A DNA stretch of 64,000 bases, from NCBI GenBank assembly GCA_963814975.1, contig CAWFFB010000003.1, forward strand, positions 62,001 to 126,000, read 5' to 3'. The DNA is from CAVUXJ01 sp963814975. Lineage in GTDB: Bacteria > Acidobacteriota > Vicinamibacteria > Vicinamibacterales > CAVVIG01. The notes under the pieces were generated by a model, which did no database searches, was not told where the DNA came from, and saw only the letters and a program-made list of their open reading frames with translations. How positions within the stretch are numbered: position 1 is the first letter of the stretch; every line of letters starts with the position of its first letter. This document shows positions 29,274 to 39,104 of this stretch, in pieces. Both the position numbers and the translations under genes were made by a program.

Positions 29274-30197
29274 ATGAGCGCGCTCGTTGGCCGCAATCTC
29301 ACCAAACGGTACGGGGACGTCGTGGCATTGAACGACCTCAGCCTCGACGTGCGCCGAGGTGAATGTTTCGGCATGCTCGGCCCGAATGGCGCCGGCAAGA
29401 CCACGACTGTTGAGATCTTCGAAGGCCTCCGTCAGGCGGACTCCGGCGAGGTCGAAGTGCTCGGCGAACGCTGGAAGGGTAACGGTCTGGAGCTTCGCGC
29501 ACGTCTCGGCATCCAGCTGCAGGAGACGAAGTTCCAGGAGAAACTGACGGTCGCCGAGGTCCTGACGCTGTTCCGCAGTTTCTATCCGCGCGGGCTCAGC
29601 GTCGCCGACGCTCTGGCGCTGGTGTCGCTGGACGAGAAGTCGTCCGCGCAAGTGCGCACGCTCTCGGGCGGACAGAAGCAACGGCTGTCACTCGCCTGCG
29701 CGCTCGTCGGCGAGCCGGAGCTCCTGTTTCTCGACGAGCCGACGACCGGACTTGATCCCCAGTCGCGCCGGCAGACCTGGGATACAGTGGAGGCGTTCAA
29801 GGCGCGTGGACGGACCGTGCTGCTCACCACGCACTACATGGAAGAGGCCGCGCAGCTCTGCGACCGCGTCGCCGTGGTCGATCACGGTCGTGTCATCGCC
29901 CTCGGCACGCCGCGCGAGCTGATTGCCTCACTCGGCGCCGAGCATGTCGTGGAGTTTGCGGTGGCCGGCCAGGGCGCGATCAGCGACGATGAGGTGCGGG
30001 CGCTCCCGAGCGTGGAGCATGTCGCACGCGAGGACGGAGTCTGGCGTGTCACAGTACGGGAAATGCACCACGCGGTCCCCGCACTTCTCGCCGCACTTGC
30101 GGAGCGAGGGCTGGCCCCGACGGAGCTGACCACTCATCACGCCACCCTCGAAGACGTGTTCATGTCGCTCACCGGTCGGAAACTGCGCGATGGCTAG
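29274..30197 (+). CDS. ABC transporter ATP-binding subunit
   Basis: A 307-residue ATPase of the DrrA/CcmA-like exporter class. Walker A is GPNGAGKTTT, the signature is LSGGQKQRLS, Walker B is LLFLDEPTTGLD, and the switch His is in LLTTHYMEEA. The C-terminal ~80 residues (after VIALGTPRELIASLG) are the accessory domain found in this class. The stop overlaps the permease start by eight bases, so the pair is translationally coupled. Substrate unknown; drug, lipid or polysaccharide export are typical. Confidence 0.93.
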   Translation: MSALVGRNLTKRYGDVVALNDLSLDVRRGECFGMLGPNGAGKTTTVEIFEGLRQADSGEVEVLGERWKGNGLELRARLGIQLQETKFQEKLTVAEVLTLFRSFYPRGLSVADALALVSLDEKSSAQVRTLSGGQKQRLSLACALVGEPELLFLDEPTTGLDPQSRRQTWDTVEAFKARGRTVLLTTHYMEEAAQLCDRVAVVDHGRVIALGTPRELIASLGAEHVVEFAVAGQGAISDDEVRALPSVEHVAREDGVWRVTVREMHHAVPALLAALAERGLAPTELTTHHATLEDVFMSLTGRKLRDG

Positions 30198-31245
30198 TCA
30201 GCCGAGACAGTACCAGGTCCGAAGCGCTCTCACCGAACTGACGCTGGCGCGTATTCGAGAACTGACGCGCGAGCCAGAGGCGGTGTTCTGGGTATTCGTG
30301 TTTCCCATCCTGCTCGCCGGCATCCTCAGCCTCGCGTTCAGGAGCCGCCCGCCGGATCCTCTGCCCGTTGGCATCGTGGCCGGTCCGCAGGCAACCGCAC
30401 GCATGTCCGCGCTCCTTTCCCAGAGCGGGCTTCGCCCACGTCTGCTTTCCCCGGAGGAGGCCAGCCAGGCGCTGGCTCGCGGTCATGTGGTCGTCGTCAT
30501 CGGTTCGGACGAGACGCCGAACTACGCGTACGATCCGACGCAGCCTGACAGCCGGACCGCGTTGCTGCTGGTGGACGCCGCCCTCCAGCGGGCAGCCGGC
30601 CGTATCGACCCGTTCGCGGCCTCTCGTGCTGAGGTCACCGAGCCCGGTGCCCGCTACGTCGATTTCCTGGTGCCCGGCCTGCTCGGCATGAATCTGATGG
30701 GTACCGGCATGTGGGGCATCGGTTTCTCCCTGGTCGTGGCCCGCAACGGCAACCTGCTCAAGCGGCTGATTGCCGCGCCGGTGCGCCGGAGTCAGTTGCT
30801 GGCCGCGCAGCTCATCTCGCGCCTGCTGTTTCTGGTTCCAGAAGCCGGCGCGCTCCTGGTGTTCGCTCACTTCGTGCTCGGCGTGCCGTTACGTGGGTCA
30901 CTGCTGCTATTGATCGCGGTTTCCCTCCTTGGCGCGCTCGCGTTCAGCGGTCTGGGTTTGCTCACCGCCGCGCGACCCCGTACGATCGAAGGGGTGTCGG
31001 GCGTGATGAATCTGGTCATGGTGCCGATGTGGATCTTTTCCGGCATCTTCTTCTCGACCGAGCGCTTTCCGGAAGGGATGCAGCCATTCATTCAGGCGCT
31101 TCCCCTTACCGCGCTCAATAACGCGCTCCGGAGCGTCATGCTGGAGGGCGTCGGGCTTCCGCCGGTCCTCCCGGGAATGGCGCTCCTCGCGGCGTGGGGT
31201 TTCGTCAGTTTTCTGGTCGCTGTGAAGATCTTCCGATGGCAATAA
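30190..31245 (+). CDS. ABC-2 type permease
   Basis: The 351-residue partner of the ATPase upstream. One N-terminal helix (VFWVFVFPILLAGILSLAF) is followed by a large extracytoplasmic domain (residues ~45-150) and then five helices, including FLVPGLLGMNLMGTGMWGIG and NLVMVPMWIFSGIFF, the usual ABC2_membrane_3-like layout. The pair is complete and would make a homodimeric-permease exporter. Confidence 0.9.
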   Translation: MASQPRQYQVRSALTELTLARIRELTREPEAVFWVFVFPILLAGILSLAFRSRPPDPLPVGIVAGPQATARMSALLSQSGLRPRLLSPEEASQALARGHVVVVIGSDETPNYAYDPTQPDSRTALLLVDAALQRAAGRIDPFAASRAEVTEPGARYVDFLVPGLLGMNLMGTGMWGIGFSLVVARNGNLLKRLIAAPVRRSQLLAAQLISRLLFLVPEAGALLVFAHFVLGVPLRGSLLLLIAVSLLGALAFSGLGLLTAARPRTIEGVSGVMNLVMVPMWIFSGIFFSTERFPEGMQPFIQALPLTALNNALRSVMLEGVGLPPVLPGMALLAAWGFVSFLVAVKIFRWQ

Positions 31246-31300
31246 ATCGTGTGACCTTCCGCTGGGAGAGGGCCGAGCTACCCAGTCGGTTCGCCGCCGA

Positions 31301-32381
31301 TCAAGTCCTGATCGACCAGTTGACGGGAGTACCCAGGAATCGTTCATATCGCCCGACCGCTCCGGCAAGGGCGGACAGGTCCGGTCCAGTAATCGGTCGC
31401 AGCGGGACAACCTCGATGAGGACTGCCTGCGGTCGACGCGTGATCCTCCATGTACCGGCGACTTGACCGTCGATGACGAGCGCATGCTGAAAGCTCACTG
31501 GCGAGCGGGATACCGATGTGATCACGGACGGCCCATGAGGGACGGCTTCGCGGTCGCGATAGGCGACGAAGTACTCGTCGTAGATCGGAAGCAGGTGCAC
31601 CAAGGCATCACGCGCTGCTTCACGTCGGTCTGGACCCATCGTCCAATAGGTCTGGCCGCCCACCTCTTCACGCAGGGCCCTGTTCATGTCGAGGCTGCGC
31701 TTGGCGTCGGCGGTGGTCAGGCCAGAACACCAGACGAAGTCTCGAACGGTAGCCGGTCCGTGACTCCTGAAAAAGCGCCGGCTCAGTCTGCCGAGGGCTT
31801 CATCGCGTGACAACCGCGGAGTCCTGGGCGCCCGTTCGGCGATGAGCGCGTACGTAAATTGCTTGCCACGGCGAGGTCCGCTACAAACGACGCCTTCGAG
31901 CTCGGCGTGCATCACCAGATGCGCGAGCCGCTGGCCAACCATGGGGAGGCCGACGCGCTGCAGCCGGTCCCCCAGCTCCGTCCTCGTCAGGTAGCGGCGA
32001 TCCCGCAGCGCGCGTTCGATGACACCAATCCCGCGAGCGACTGTTCGAGCGTCCAGCTCCAGCCGGCGATGGTACCGAGACAGAATCCGATGCACGCGTG
32101 GCGCCGTAAGGGCCACGAGCCATCGAATATCGGCCGGTGTCACGAAGTGCCAGGTCGGCCGCATCACGTGCGTGCGGAGAATCCGACCGTGCTCGAACGC
32201 ACGCTCGATCTCGGTGTCGACGGCGCCGTCGCGCAGGCGAAGCGCTATCGCCCATTTCGCGACCTCGGTACTCCTGGGCCTGAATGGCTCCGAACCAGCC
32301 GACGACGTCCGCCGGCCGGCGGAGCCCGGCTCGCGTGACGAGCTGGTTCCGCAGTCGCCGTTCGGCAATCGCGGCGTTCAT
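31301..32381 (-). pseudogene. AlkZ-like winged-helix protein, one frameshift
   Basis: From ATG at 32381 the frame reads IAERRLRNQLVTRAGLRRPADVV, then GAIQAQEY; a one-base shift near 32270 continues as VAKWAIALRLRDGAVD and runs intact to 31301. The family (winged-helix DNA-binding, PF06224-like) includes the DNA-crosslink glycosylase AlkZ, whose catalytic Q-x-Q motif is matched here by QAQ. It may therefore repair alkylated or crosslinked DNA, although many members are uncharacterised. The single indel in an otherwise uninterrupted 350-residue protein suggests a sequence error. The stop lies 55 bases from the ABC permease stop. Confidence 0.75.
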
Positions 32382-32449
32382 ACCAGGCCGCTGTGCGTGA
32401 ACGCCTCGAGCAGTTCGTGTTCCACTTCAAGCGGCCGACCTCGTGCCAT
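32378..32449 (-). CDS. Possible 23-residue upstream ORF
   Basis: ATG at 32449 opens a short frame (MARGRPLEVEHELLEAFTHS...) ending in TGA that overlaps the AlkZ-like ATG by the ATGA pattern. It may be a leader peptide, or the true N-terminus displaced by another indel. Confidence 0.25.
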   Translation of the reverse strand: MARGRPLEVEHELLEAFTHSGLV

Positions 32450-32688
32450 ACCTGGCCTCGTGTCTCTCTGAGTCGTGGACAGTGCGCCGCGTGAACGCCT
32501 GCCTGGCATGCCCGGCAGCGTTGGTGGCTCAAACCCTCTCAGCGTTATGATCGACCTGCCCGTGACGGACAAGTCGGCCGACAGCGTATCTCGGGGGCGG
32601 CTGCGCGCCCTTTACGACTGGTTGACGGGAGTGCCGTCGTCTCCGCGCCCGCCTTCGAGCTTCGACGACCGTTCCGACTCCAGAGGGC

Positions 32689-34942
32689 TTGCCGGCTCGT
32701 ATCGGACACTATGCCATTGCCCGCAAGCTTGGCGAAGGCGGGATGGGTGTCGTCTATGCGGCGCGCGACGAGCGGCTGGAGCGGATCGTCGCCCTGAAGA
32801 CGATGTCGACGATGCCATCGTTGGCCTATGACGAGACAGCTCGGAAGCGGTTCTGGCGGGAAGCCCGCGCAGCAGCGAGTGTCAATCATCCGAACGTCTG
32901 TCAGATCTACGAGATCGGAGAAGACAACGGTCGGCTGTTCATCGCCATGGAGCTGCTGGAGGGTGAGGCGCTCGTCGAATGCCTGCGGCGGGGGCCATTG
33001 AGCGTGTCTCGCGCCGTGCCGGTCGCTCTCGGCATGCTGGCCGCGCTCGCCGCGCTGCACGCGCGAGGCATCGTCCACCGTGATCTGAAGCCCTCAAACG
33101 TCTTCCTCACCCCCCACGGCGTGAAGCTGCTCGACTTCGGCCTCGCGCGGCCCCAGTTGGAGCCGTCGCTCGGCCTGGCCGAGGGGCTGACCCACACCGG
33201 TATCGTGATGGGCACACCGCGCTACATGGCGCCCGAACAGATAGAGGGCGAGGTCGTCGACGCTCGCAGCGATCTTTTCGCGGCGGGCGCCATCCTGTTC
33301 GAGATGCTCGCCGGCCGACCAGCGTTCGGAGGCCGCACCATCGTTGAAATCCTGCATTCCACGCTCCACGAGCAGCCTCCGGCGCTTTCCGGCTCTCCTG
33401 TCGTGGCTGCAGTGGACCGCGTGATCCGGCGCGCGTTGGCCAAGCAGCCCGGGGAACGACCGGCATCGGCCGATTCGATGGCTGAGGGGCTTCGCGCCGT
33501 TCGCGGCGTGGACACCGATGACACGCCCGCCCTGGCGCAGACGCTCACACGGCTCGTGGTGCTGCCGTTCCGTGTCCTGCGCCCCGATGACGAGACGGAC
33601 TTTCTGGCCTTCAGCCTGCCGGACGCCATCTCCACGTCGTTGTCAGGAATCGGCTCGCTGATCGTGCGCTCAAGCGCTACCGCCGCGCGCTTTAACGAAG
33701 ACGCACCGGATCTCAAGGCGGTCGCCGCGGAGGCCGACGTCGACCGGGTGGTCATGGGATCGCTGCTCCGATCGGGCGGCCAGCTGCGGGCTGTGGCCCA
33801 GCTCGTCGAGGCTCCGAGCGGCACGCTCATCACGTCACAGACGGTCCAATCATCGATGGGCGATTTGTTCAGACTGCAGGACGACATCGCCCGGCGCGTC
33901 GTGGCGGCTCTTTCGCTCCCCCTGGGCGGAGCCGTCGCGTCTCCCGCACCAGATGCGCCGCAAAGCGCCCGCGCTTATGAGTTCTATCTGCGGGCGAACG
34001 AGCTGGCGCGCACCTATGAAGGGCTCGCGGGGGCGCGGAATCTGTATCAGCGCTGTTTGGAGCTCGATTCGACCTTCGCTCCCGCGTGGGCTCACCTCGG
34101 CCGCTGCCACCGCGTTATCGGGAAGTTCATCGACAGCTCCCCCGATAGCGAGGAACGTGCCGAAGAGGCGTTCCGCCGCGCGCTCGAGCTCAACCCGCGA
34201 CTCACCGTGGCCCACAAGTTCTATGCAAACCTCGAGGCCGACATCGGTCAGGCGCAGCGTGCGCTTGTACGCCTGCTGGGCGAGGCGACCCGTCACGGCA
34301 ACGATCCGGAGCTGTTCGCGGGACTCGTCCACGCCTGTCGCTATTGCGGCCTGTTCGAAGAGTCGATCGCGGCACATGTCGAGGCTCGTCGGCTGGACCC
34401 GAACGTTCCGACGAGCGTCGAGCAGACGCTGCTGATGACCGGGGCCATCGATCGCCTTCTGGCCGCCGACCCGGCGCCGACCGTCGGGAGCGCCGACCCC
34501 GGCATCAGGGTCATCGCCCTCGGCCTGGCCGGACGCCGCGACGAGGCGCGACGGGCGCTGCGGATGCGCAGCGACGTCATCCATAGCGGCTTTGCAGACC
34601 TGGACTGACCACCTGATGGCCTGGCTCGATCGTCGCCCCGCGGACATGCTCGACACCATCTCCGCCCTCAGCATGTTGAAGATTCAGGACGACCCTGAGG
34701 CGATCTTCCAGGAGGGATGGCTGCTGTGCGACGTCGGCGAGCGGGAAAAGGGACTCGAGCAGCTTCAGCGCGCCGTCGCCAAAGGATACGCCGTGGCGCC
34801 AACTCTCTCCGGCAGCCGGCAATTCGACGCGATGCGGAACGAGTCGGCTTTTCAGGCCCTTCTCGCGCAAGCGGAGGCGAGCCGCCGGGACGCGCTGGAT
34901 GCGTTCCGCCGGGCTGGCGGCGAACGGCTTCTCGGCTCGTGA
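32689..34942 (+). CDS. Ser/Thr protein kinase with TolB-like and TPR regions
   Basis: From a TTG at 32689 the kinase domain is complete: LGEGGMGVVYAARD, VALKTM, HRDLKPSNVFL, DFGLARP and RYMAPEQ. Residues ~285-410 resemble the TolB/FlgO-like module often following such kinases (LVVLPFRVLRPDDETDFLAF ... GSLIVRSS). TPR repeats follow from about residue 430. The frame stops at 34608, but a one-base shift near 34595 leads to TDHLMAWLDRRPADMLD and the stop at 34942, restoring a ~750-residue product. No transmembrane segment is seen. Upstream frame 32547-32690 may encode a few more N-terminal residues after another shift. Confidence 0.83.
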
Positions 34943-34996
34943 ACAATCAGCGGCCCGAGGTGTCATCGCGCGACCGGACGTGCGGCACGAGGCGGC

Positions 34997-35455
34997 ATGA
35001 GGACACTGGCGCGGTTCAACGACAAGGCTGAGATTCTTCTTAGGTTGCGCGCCTTGCGTCCAGAGAGTGTTCGTCGATGGGGACGGATGTCGGCCCACGA
35101 AATGGTGTGCCACCTGAGCGACTCGTTTCGGATGGCGTTGGGGCAGAAGCCGGTGTGCCGTTCGACCGGGCGAATTCAACGGACGATGGTCAAGTGGATC
35201 GTTCTTTACCTTCCGCTGCCGTGGCCGGCGGGAATCCGCACCAAGCCGGAACTCGATCAAAAGCTGGGAGGGACGAGGCCGGGCGATTTCGCCGCGGACG
35301 TCGCCGAGCTCGAGGCGCTGCTGGAGCTCGTCACGGCGCACGGGAGAAATTTCGACGGGCAATTCCATCCGATTTTCGGCAGGATGTCCGAGGCCGGCTG
35401 GCTCCGTTGGGCTTACCTGCACATGGACCACCATCTTCGGCAGTTCAGCGCCTGA
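34997..35455 (+). CDS. DUF1569/DinB-like protein, copy 1
   Basis: A 152-residue four-helix protein: MSAHEMVCHLSDSFRMALGQ near the N-terminus, HPIFGRMSEAGWLRWAYLHM and the ending DHHLRQFSA. The three spaced His residues (one early, two late) match the DinB-like metal site. The gene at 50550-51107 has the same plan (DQMLWHLNEALAGALG; HFDHHLRQFGV). Some DinB relatives are bacillithiol- or mycothiol-dependent transferases; the role here is unknown. Confidence 0.82.
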   Translation: MRTLARFNDKAEILLRLRALRPESVRRWGRMSAHEMVCHLSDSFRMALGQKPVCRSTGRIQRTMVKWIVLYLPLPWPAGIRTKPELDQKLGGTRPGDFAADVAELEALLELVTAHGRNFDGQFHPIFGRMSEAGWLRWAYLHMDHHLRQFSA

Positions 35456-35597
35456 CATCGGGTAGTAATACGCGACAGGGCGGCGCTGCGTGGCAGCCGG
35501 TCGAGGGTCGCTTGCTGGAGATGCAACTTCCAGCCGGACCAGCGTAACGAACAGAGCGGCAGAAGGCGCCTGCCGCCCTGTCGTATGGATACCGCGT

Positions 35598-36452
35598 CTA
35601 GGCAGAAGCAGGCCGATGCGCCCGAAGGAAGGAACGTATCTGGCGCACCGCCAGGGGAATCCGCTCCTTGGGCTCCTTCCACGGGAACATGCTCACTTCG
35701 GCCTTCGGCGCCAGCATCGCGGCCTCCATCGCGACGGCGTACGGGTGCGCCGGGATATCGTCCGGCAGGATCAGTACGGGCGTCTGGCACTTGCGCACGA
35801 AATCGCGTGTCACGGTGAAGACGAAGTCGGGGTTGGTGCGGTACATCTTGGTCAGGAATTTGTCGACCGTTTCCATCGTGATGTCGGGTCGGCGCTTGAC
35901 CAACTCGGGACCCCAACCCTTGATGTTGTTCTCGTAGAAAAGGTCGCGCATCTCCGGACGCGACCCGCTGGGCTGCGCCAGCACGGCCGCGACGACACGA
36001 TTCGGTGCCCGCTCCAAGAGGTTCCAGACGAAGGGGCCGCCGATGCAGAAGCCCATCACCATGAACTTGTCGATGCGCAGGTGATCCATCAGACCGAGAT
36101 GGTCATCGGTATATGCATCCCACGGCCGGTCGATCTCGAGCGGGCCGGAGGACTTTCCGCCAGGGGCATTGCGCAGGTCCGACGCGATGCAGCGGTACTC
36201 GCCCTTGAACTCATCGATCACGTTAAAGGGCCCGCTCAAGCCGGAGATCGTCGAGTTCAATCCCCCGCCGGCAATGAGCAACAACGGGAAGCCGGAACCG
36301 AACTCCTGATAGTGGATGCGAACGGGGCCTTTTTCGTAGAAGGACGTGGCGGCGCGTCCTTCCCCCGTCTGCTCAGCAAACACACGCGGCGCTGCGGCCA
36401 TCGCTGTCGCCGCGGCGCCCGTTTTCAGCAGCTTGCGTCTGGTCGGATCCAT
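35598..36452 (-). CDS. Tat-exported alpha/beta hydrolase with Cys at the nucleophile elbow
   Basis: The 284-residue protein starts with a twin-arginine signal (TRRKLLKTGAAATAMAAAP). The core resembles haloperoxidase-like alpha/beta hydrolases: HYQEFGSGFPLLLIAGGG for the oxyanion loop and MGFCIGGPF for the elbow. The elbow residue is Cys rather than Ser, as in dienelactone hydrolases. A late His acid-base residue is less obvious than usual. Periplasmic location and C-nucleophile suggest a lactone or ester substrate, unproven. Confidence 0.83.
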   Translation of the reverse strand: MDPTRRKLLKTGAAATAMAAAPRVFAEQTGEGRAATSFYEKGPVRIHYQEFGSGFPLLLIAGGGLNSTISGLSGPFNVIDEFKGEYRCIASDLRNAPGGKSSGPLEIDRPWDAYTDDHLGLMDHLRIDKFMVMGFCIGGPFVWNLLERAPNRVVAAVLAQPSGSRPEMRDLFYENNIKGWGPELVKRRPDITMETVDKFLTKMYRTNPDFVFTVTRDFVRKCQTPVLILPDDIPAHPYAVAMEAAMLAPKAEVSMFPWKEPKERIPLAVRQIRSFLRAHRPASA

Positions 36453-36940
36453 AATCGGCGTCCTCCTCGATCACTGTTGTGGCCGGTGCGTGGTGCTCGA
36501 AGCGCCAAACGACCATGCGGATGTCAGGTTGCAGGCGCGCGAACGCAGTAAAAGGGGCGGACGACGCCTGTAAGCGCCCGGCGCGCCGTTCGCCACTGAT
36601 ACCAACGGACTATAGCGCAACCGCCGGCCCTGCGACCTCGCGATTGGGGGCGCGTCCCCATGAAGGGCCGCCGATGGGCACGACCGACGGAGCGCGGCGT
36701 CGGGAAGCCGGTCGGCAAGCCGAGCGCCGGCGTGGGGCAGGACGCCGGGGCGTCACACCGCGCCCAGCCGGGACACACCTCAAAACCGGAGATTTCGAGG
36801 GGTAAGCCGCCGGGGCAAGACTTCCCGATATTACCGGCCAGTGGGCTGATCGCTCACGCGCTTCTGCGCTACACTTCGGAACCAGGGCGGCCGACGCCCC
36901 ATTTCTTGATTGATCGAGCCGGCTCGCGTTGGAGGTCCTT
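36453..36940 (+). other. Divergent intergenic region
   Basis: The gap lies between the Tat hydrolase and the binding-protein gene. It is GC-rich with a small TGGGG/CCCCA hairpin near 36645-36662. No coding frame or known riboswitch was recognised. A GGAGGT ribosome site ends the region at about 36930. Confidence 0.4.
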
Positions 36941-37753
36941 ATGAAAGCACGGACGCTCGTTCGATGGATGGCCACCCTTGCTGTGCTGGCCTTGTTGGTC
37001 CCGGGCTCGGCTTCTGCCGCCGAAGTGCACGTGATGATCTCGGCCGGTTTCTATGAGGTCTATGCCGAGCTGGGCGCGGCGTTCGAGCGCGCCAGCGGCC
37101 ACCGCCTGATCACGACGCGCGGCCCATCGATGGGCGATTCTCCGGAGGCGATTCCGACCCGCCTCGGGCGAGGCGAGACCGCGGATGTCGTGATCCTGGA
37201 TGGAGGATCGGCCGACGAGCTCGCGCAGCGCGGATTGGTCCGCGCCAACAGCAAGGTTGATCTCGCCCGGTCGCAGGTCGGCATGGTGGTGCGCGCCGGG
37301 GCTGCAAAGCCGAACATTGGCACAGTCGAGGACTTCCGGAGGACGCTGCTGGCCGCGAAGTCCATCGGCTACTCGGACAGCGGCAGCGGCACCTATCTAT
37401 CGACCGTGCTGTTCGCGAAGCTCGGCCTTGCGGACCAGGTGTTGGGCAAGAGCCGAAAGGTGCGCGGGCCACCGTCCGGCGAACCAGTGGCGGCGGTCGT
37501 CGCGCGTGGCGAAGTGGAAATCGGCTTTCAGCAGGTCAGCGAGCTGATACGCGTCCCCGGTGTGACCTTCGTCGGGGCGATACCGGCTGAACTCCAGCCC
37601 GGATTCATGTTCGCCGGAGCGATCACCAGTGCCGCCAGGCAGCCAGACGCGGCTCTCGCGCTGCTGCGCTTCCTCGCATCGCCCGAAGCGGCCGCGACGA
37701 TTCTGAAGGCCGGGCTGACACCGCCGGTCGACCGTAGTTCGCGTACGCGGTGA
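36941..37753 (+). CDS. ModA-like periplasmic substrate-binding protein
   Basis: The start at 36941 follows GGAGGT. Residues 1-27 are a signal peptide. The rest is a type-2 binding fold similar to molybdate-binding ModA: VHVMISAGFYEVYAELGAAFE, ADVVILDGGSADELAQRGLV, SGSGTYLSTVLFAKLG and EIGFQQVSEL. No ModB/ModC permease or ATPase genes are adjacent, so it is an orphan; solitary SBP_bac_11 proteins with changed ligands are common. Molybdate itself is not assured. Confidence 0.85.
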   Translation: MKARTLVRWMATLAVLALLVPGSASAAEVHVMISAGFYEVYAELGAAFERASGHRLITTRGPSMGDSPEAIPTRLGRGETADVVILDGGSADELAQRGLVRANSKVDLARSQVGMVVRAGAAKPNIGTVEDFRRTLLAAKSIGYSDSGSGTYLSTVLFAKLGLADQVLGKSRKVRGPPSGEPVAAVVARGEVEIGFQQVSELIRVPGVTFVGAIPAELQPGFMFAGAITSAARQPDAALALLRFLASPEAAATILKAGLTPPVDRSSRTR

Positions 37754-37850
37754 CTTACACCTAACCAGTCGTAACGCCGCGGGCGTCGCGACGAACGAGA
37801 CGCCTCGAGAGGGCGCTGACATCGCCGGGGGACAAAGCCATCGCCCTGCC

Positions 37851-38864
37851 ATGAGAGCGGCAGCAATTATCGGCGTTGCGGCGCTGACGGCGCTGTCCTG
37901 CGGCCCCGCGATGTCACGCACCGCTCGGGCGACCGCGGTAGCGGTCCGCGTTGACGTGACGCCCGTGCCGCTCGATCCGCACAATCCGAACGAGCGTCGC
38001 ATTGGTTCGTTCGTCTACGCCGGCGGCATCGAGATCAAAAGCGTCGACTCCGCGACGATCTTCGAGCTGTCGGACCTGCGGATTGTGTCCGGCGACCATA
38101 TGCTCGCCGTCAGCGACCGCGGGAAGTTCTTCGAGGCGCGCCTCCTGTTCGACGAGATGGAGCAGCTCTCAGGTCTCGTGGACGCTCGCATGATCCCGCT
38201 CATCGGCGAGCGGGGCGAATTGCTGACTGGCACCACTGCTGACGCCGAGGGACTCGAACTGCTGCCCGACGGCGATCGACTTGTCAGTTTCGAACGCGAG
38301 GATCGCATTTGGCTGTATCCAGCCGACGGCGGTGCTCCCCGTCCGGCGTCCAAGCCCGACGCAACGTTCCCGGCCAACGAGGGGATGGAGGCGATCACGA
38401 GTTATCCCGCAGCCGGAGCAGGCGCCTATCTGGTCGGGAGCGAGGGCGGCACCATCTGGCTCTGCGGTCTGTCTGTGGCATGCAAGGAGACCGCCTTCGG
38501 CGCGCTCGTCCCGCCGGGCCTGAGTCTCACGGCACTTTCCGCCTACGGCAAGGACGGCGGTTTCGCGATGCTCGGCCGCGCTTACGATCCGCAGCACGGC
38601 CCCCGCATTTCGGTGAGATTGATCGCGACGGCCGGTACGCCTGGAGGACGGGTGGTCGACGAGATGGGCATCGCGCCGCCTTTGACCGTCGACAATTTCG
38701 AGGGAATTGCCGTCGTCCCTCGAGCCACCGGCGGTATTCGCCTCTACCTCGTCTCGGACGACAACGGCTCGGCGACACAGCGGACGTATCTCCTCGCCTT
38801 CGACTGGCAGCCGGCCCATGAGAAGCGGGCACCAGACCCTGATAGACCATCTAGGGGGGGATGA
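37851..38864 (+). CDS. Phytase-like/esterase-like exported protein
   Basis: A 337-residue protein with a signal sequence that may be lipidated (GVAALTALSCG). The body looks like the esterase-like phytase family (Phytase-like, PF13449): ELSDLRIVSGDHMLAVSDRG near the start, TTADAEGLELLPDG in the centre and TVDNFEGIAVVPRATGGIRLYLVSDDN near the end, consistent with a beta-propeller. The activity of most members is untested. Confidence 0.82.
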   Translation: MRAAAIIGVAALTALSCGPAMSRTARATAVAVRVDVTPVPLDPHNPNERRIGSFVYAGGIEIKSVDSATIFELSDLRIVSGDHMLAVSDRGKFFEARLLFDEMEQLSGLVDARMIPLIGERGELLTGTTADAEGLELLPDGDRLVSFEREDRIWLYPADGGAPRPASKPDATFPANEGMEAITSYPAAGAGAYLVGSEGGTIWLCGLSVACKETAFGALVPPGLSLTALSAYGKDGGFAMLGRAYDPQHGPRISVRLIATAGTPGGRVVDEMGIAPPLTVDNFEGIAVVPRATGGIRLYLVSDDNGSATQRTYLLAFDWQPAHEKRAPDPDRPSRGG

Positions 38865-39104
38865 GGGAGCCGATCGACCCGCCGCCGCCGAGGGGAAGAC
38901 AAGGGACGGCAACTGTCGCAGTTGACAGGCAGACGAAATAGCCAAGGGCGATCCCTTCCAGGTGCGCACATTCATCGGGACAGAACATCCGAGCAGTGCA
39001 ATCGAGTCCTCCTGGCCGAGGGTGCCCGCCGGGGTTTGAGGCAGGCGGCTCGTTCGGGTGTAGTATCCGCGTGATCACCGGCTTGACGCCGCGCGGAGGG
39101 TTTC

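Noticed and set aside
32500..32560. tRNA-like antisense sequence (translation reads RGFEPPT)
   Set aside because: Same suspicion, but no cloverleaf could be formed.
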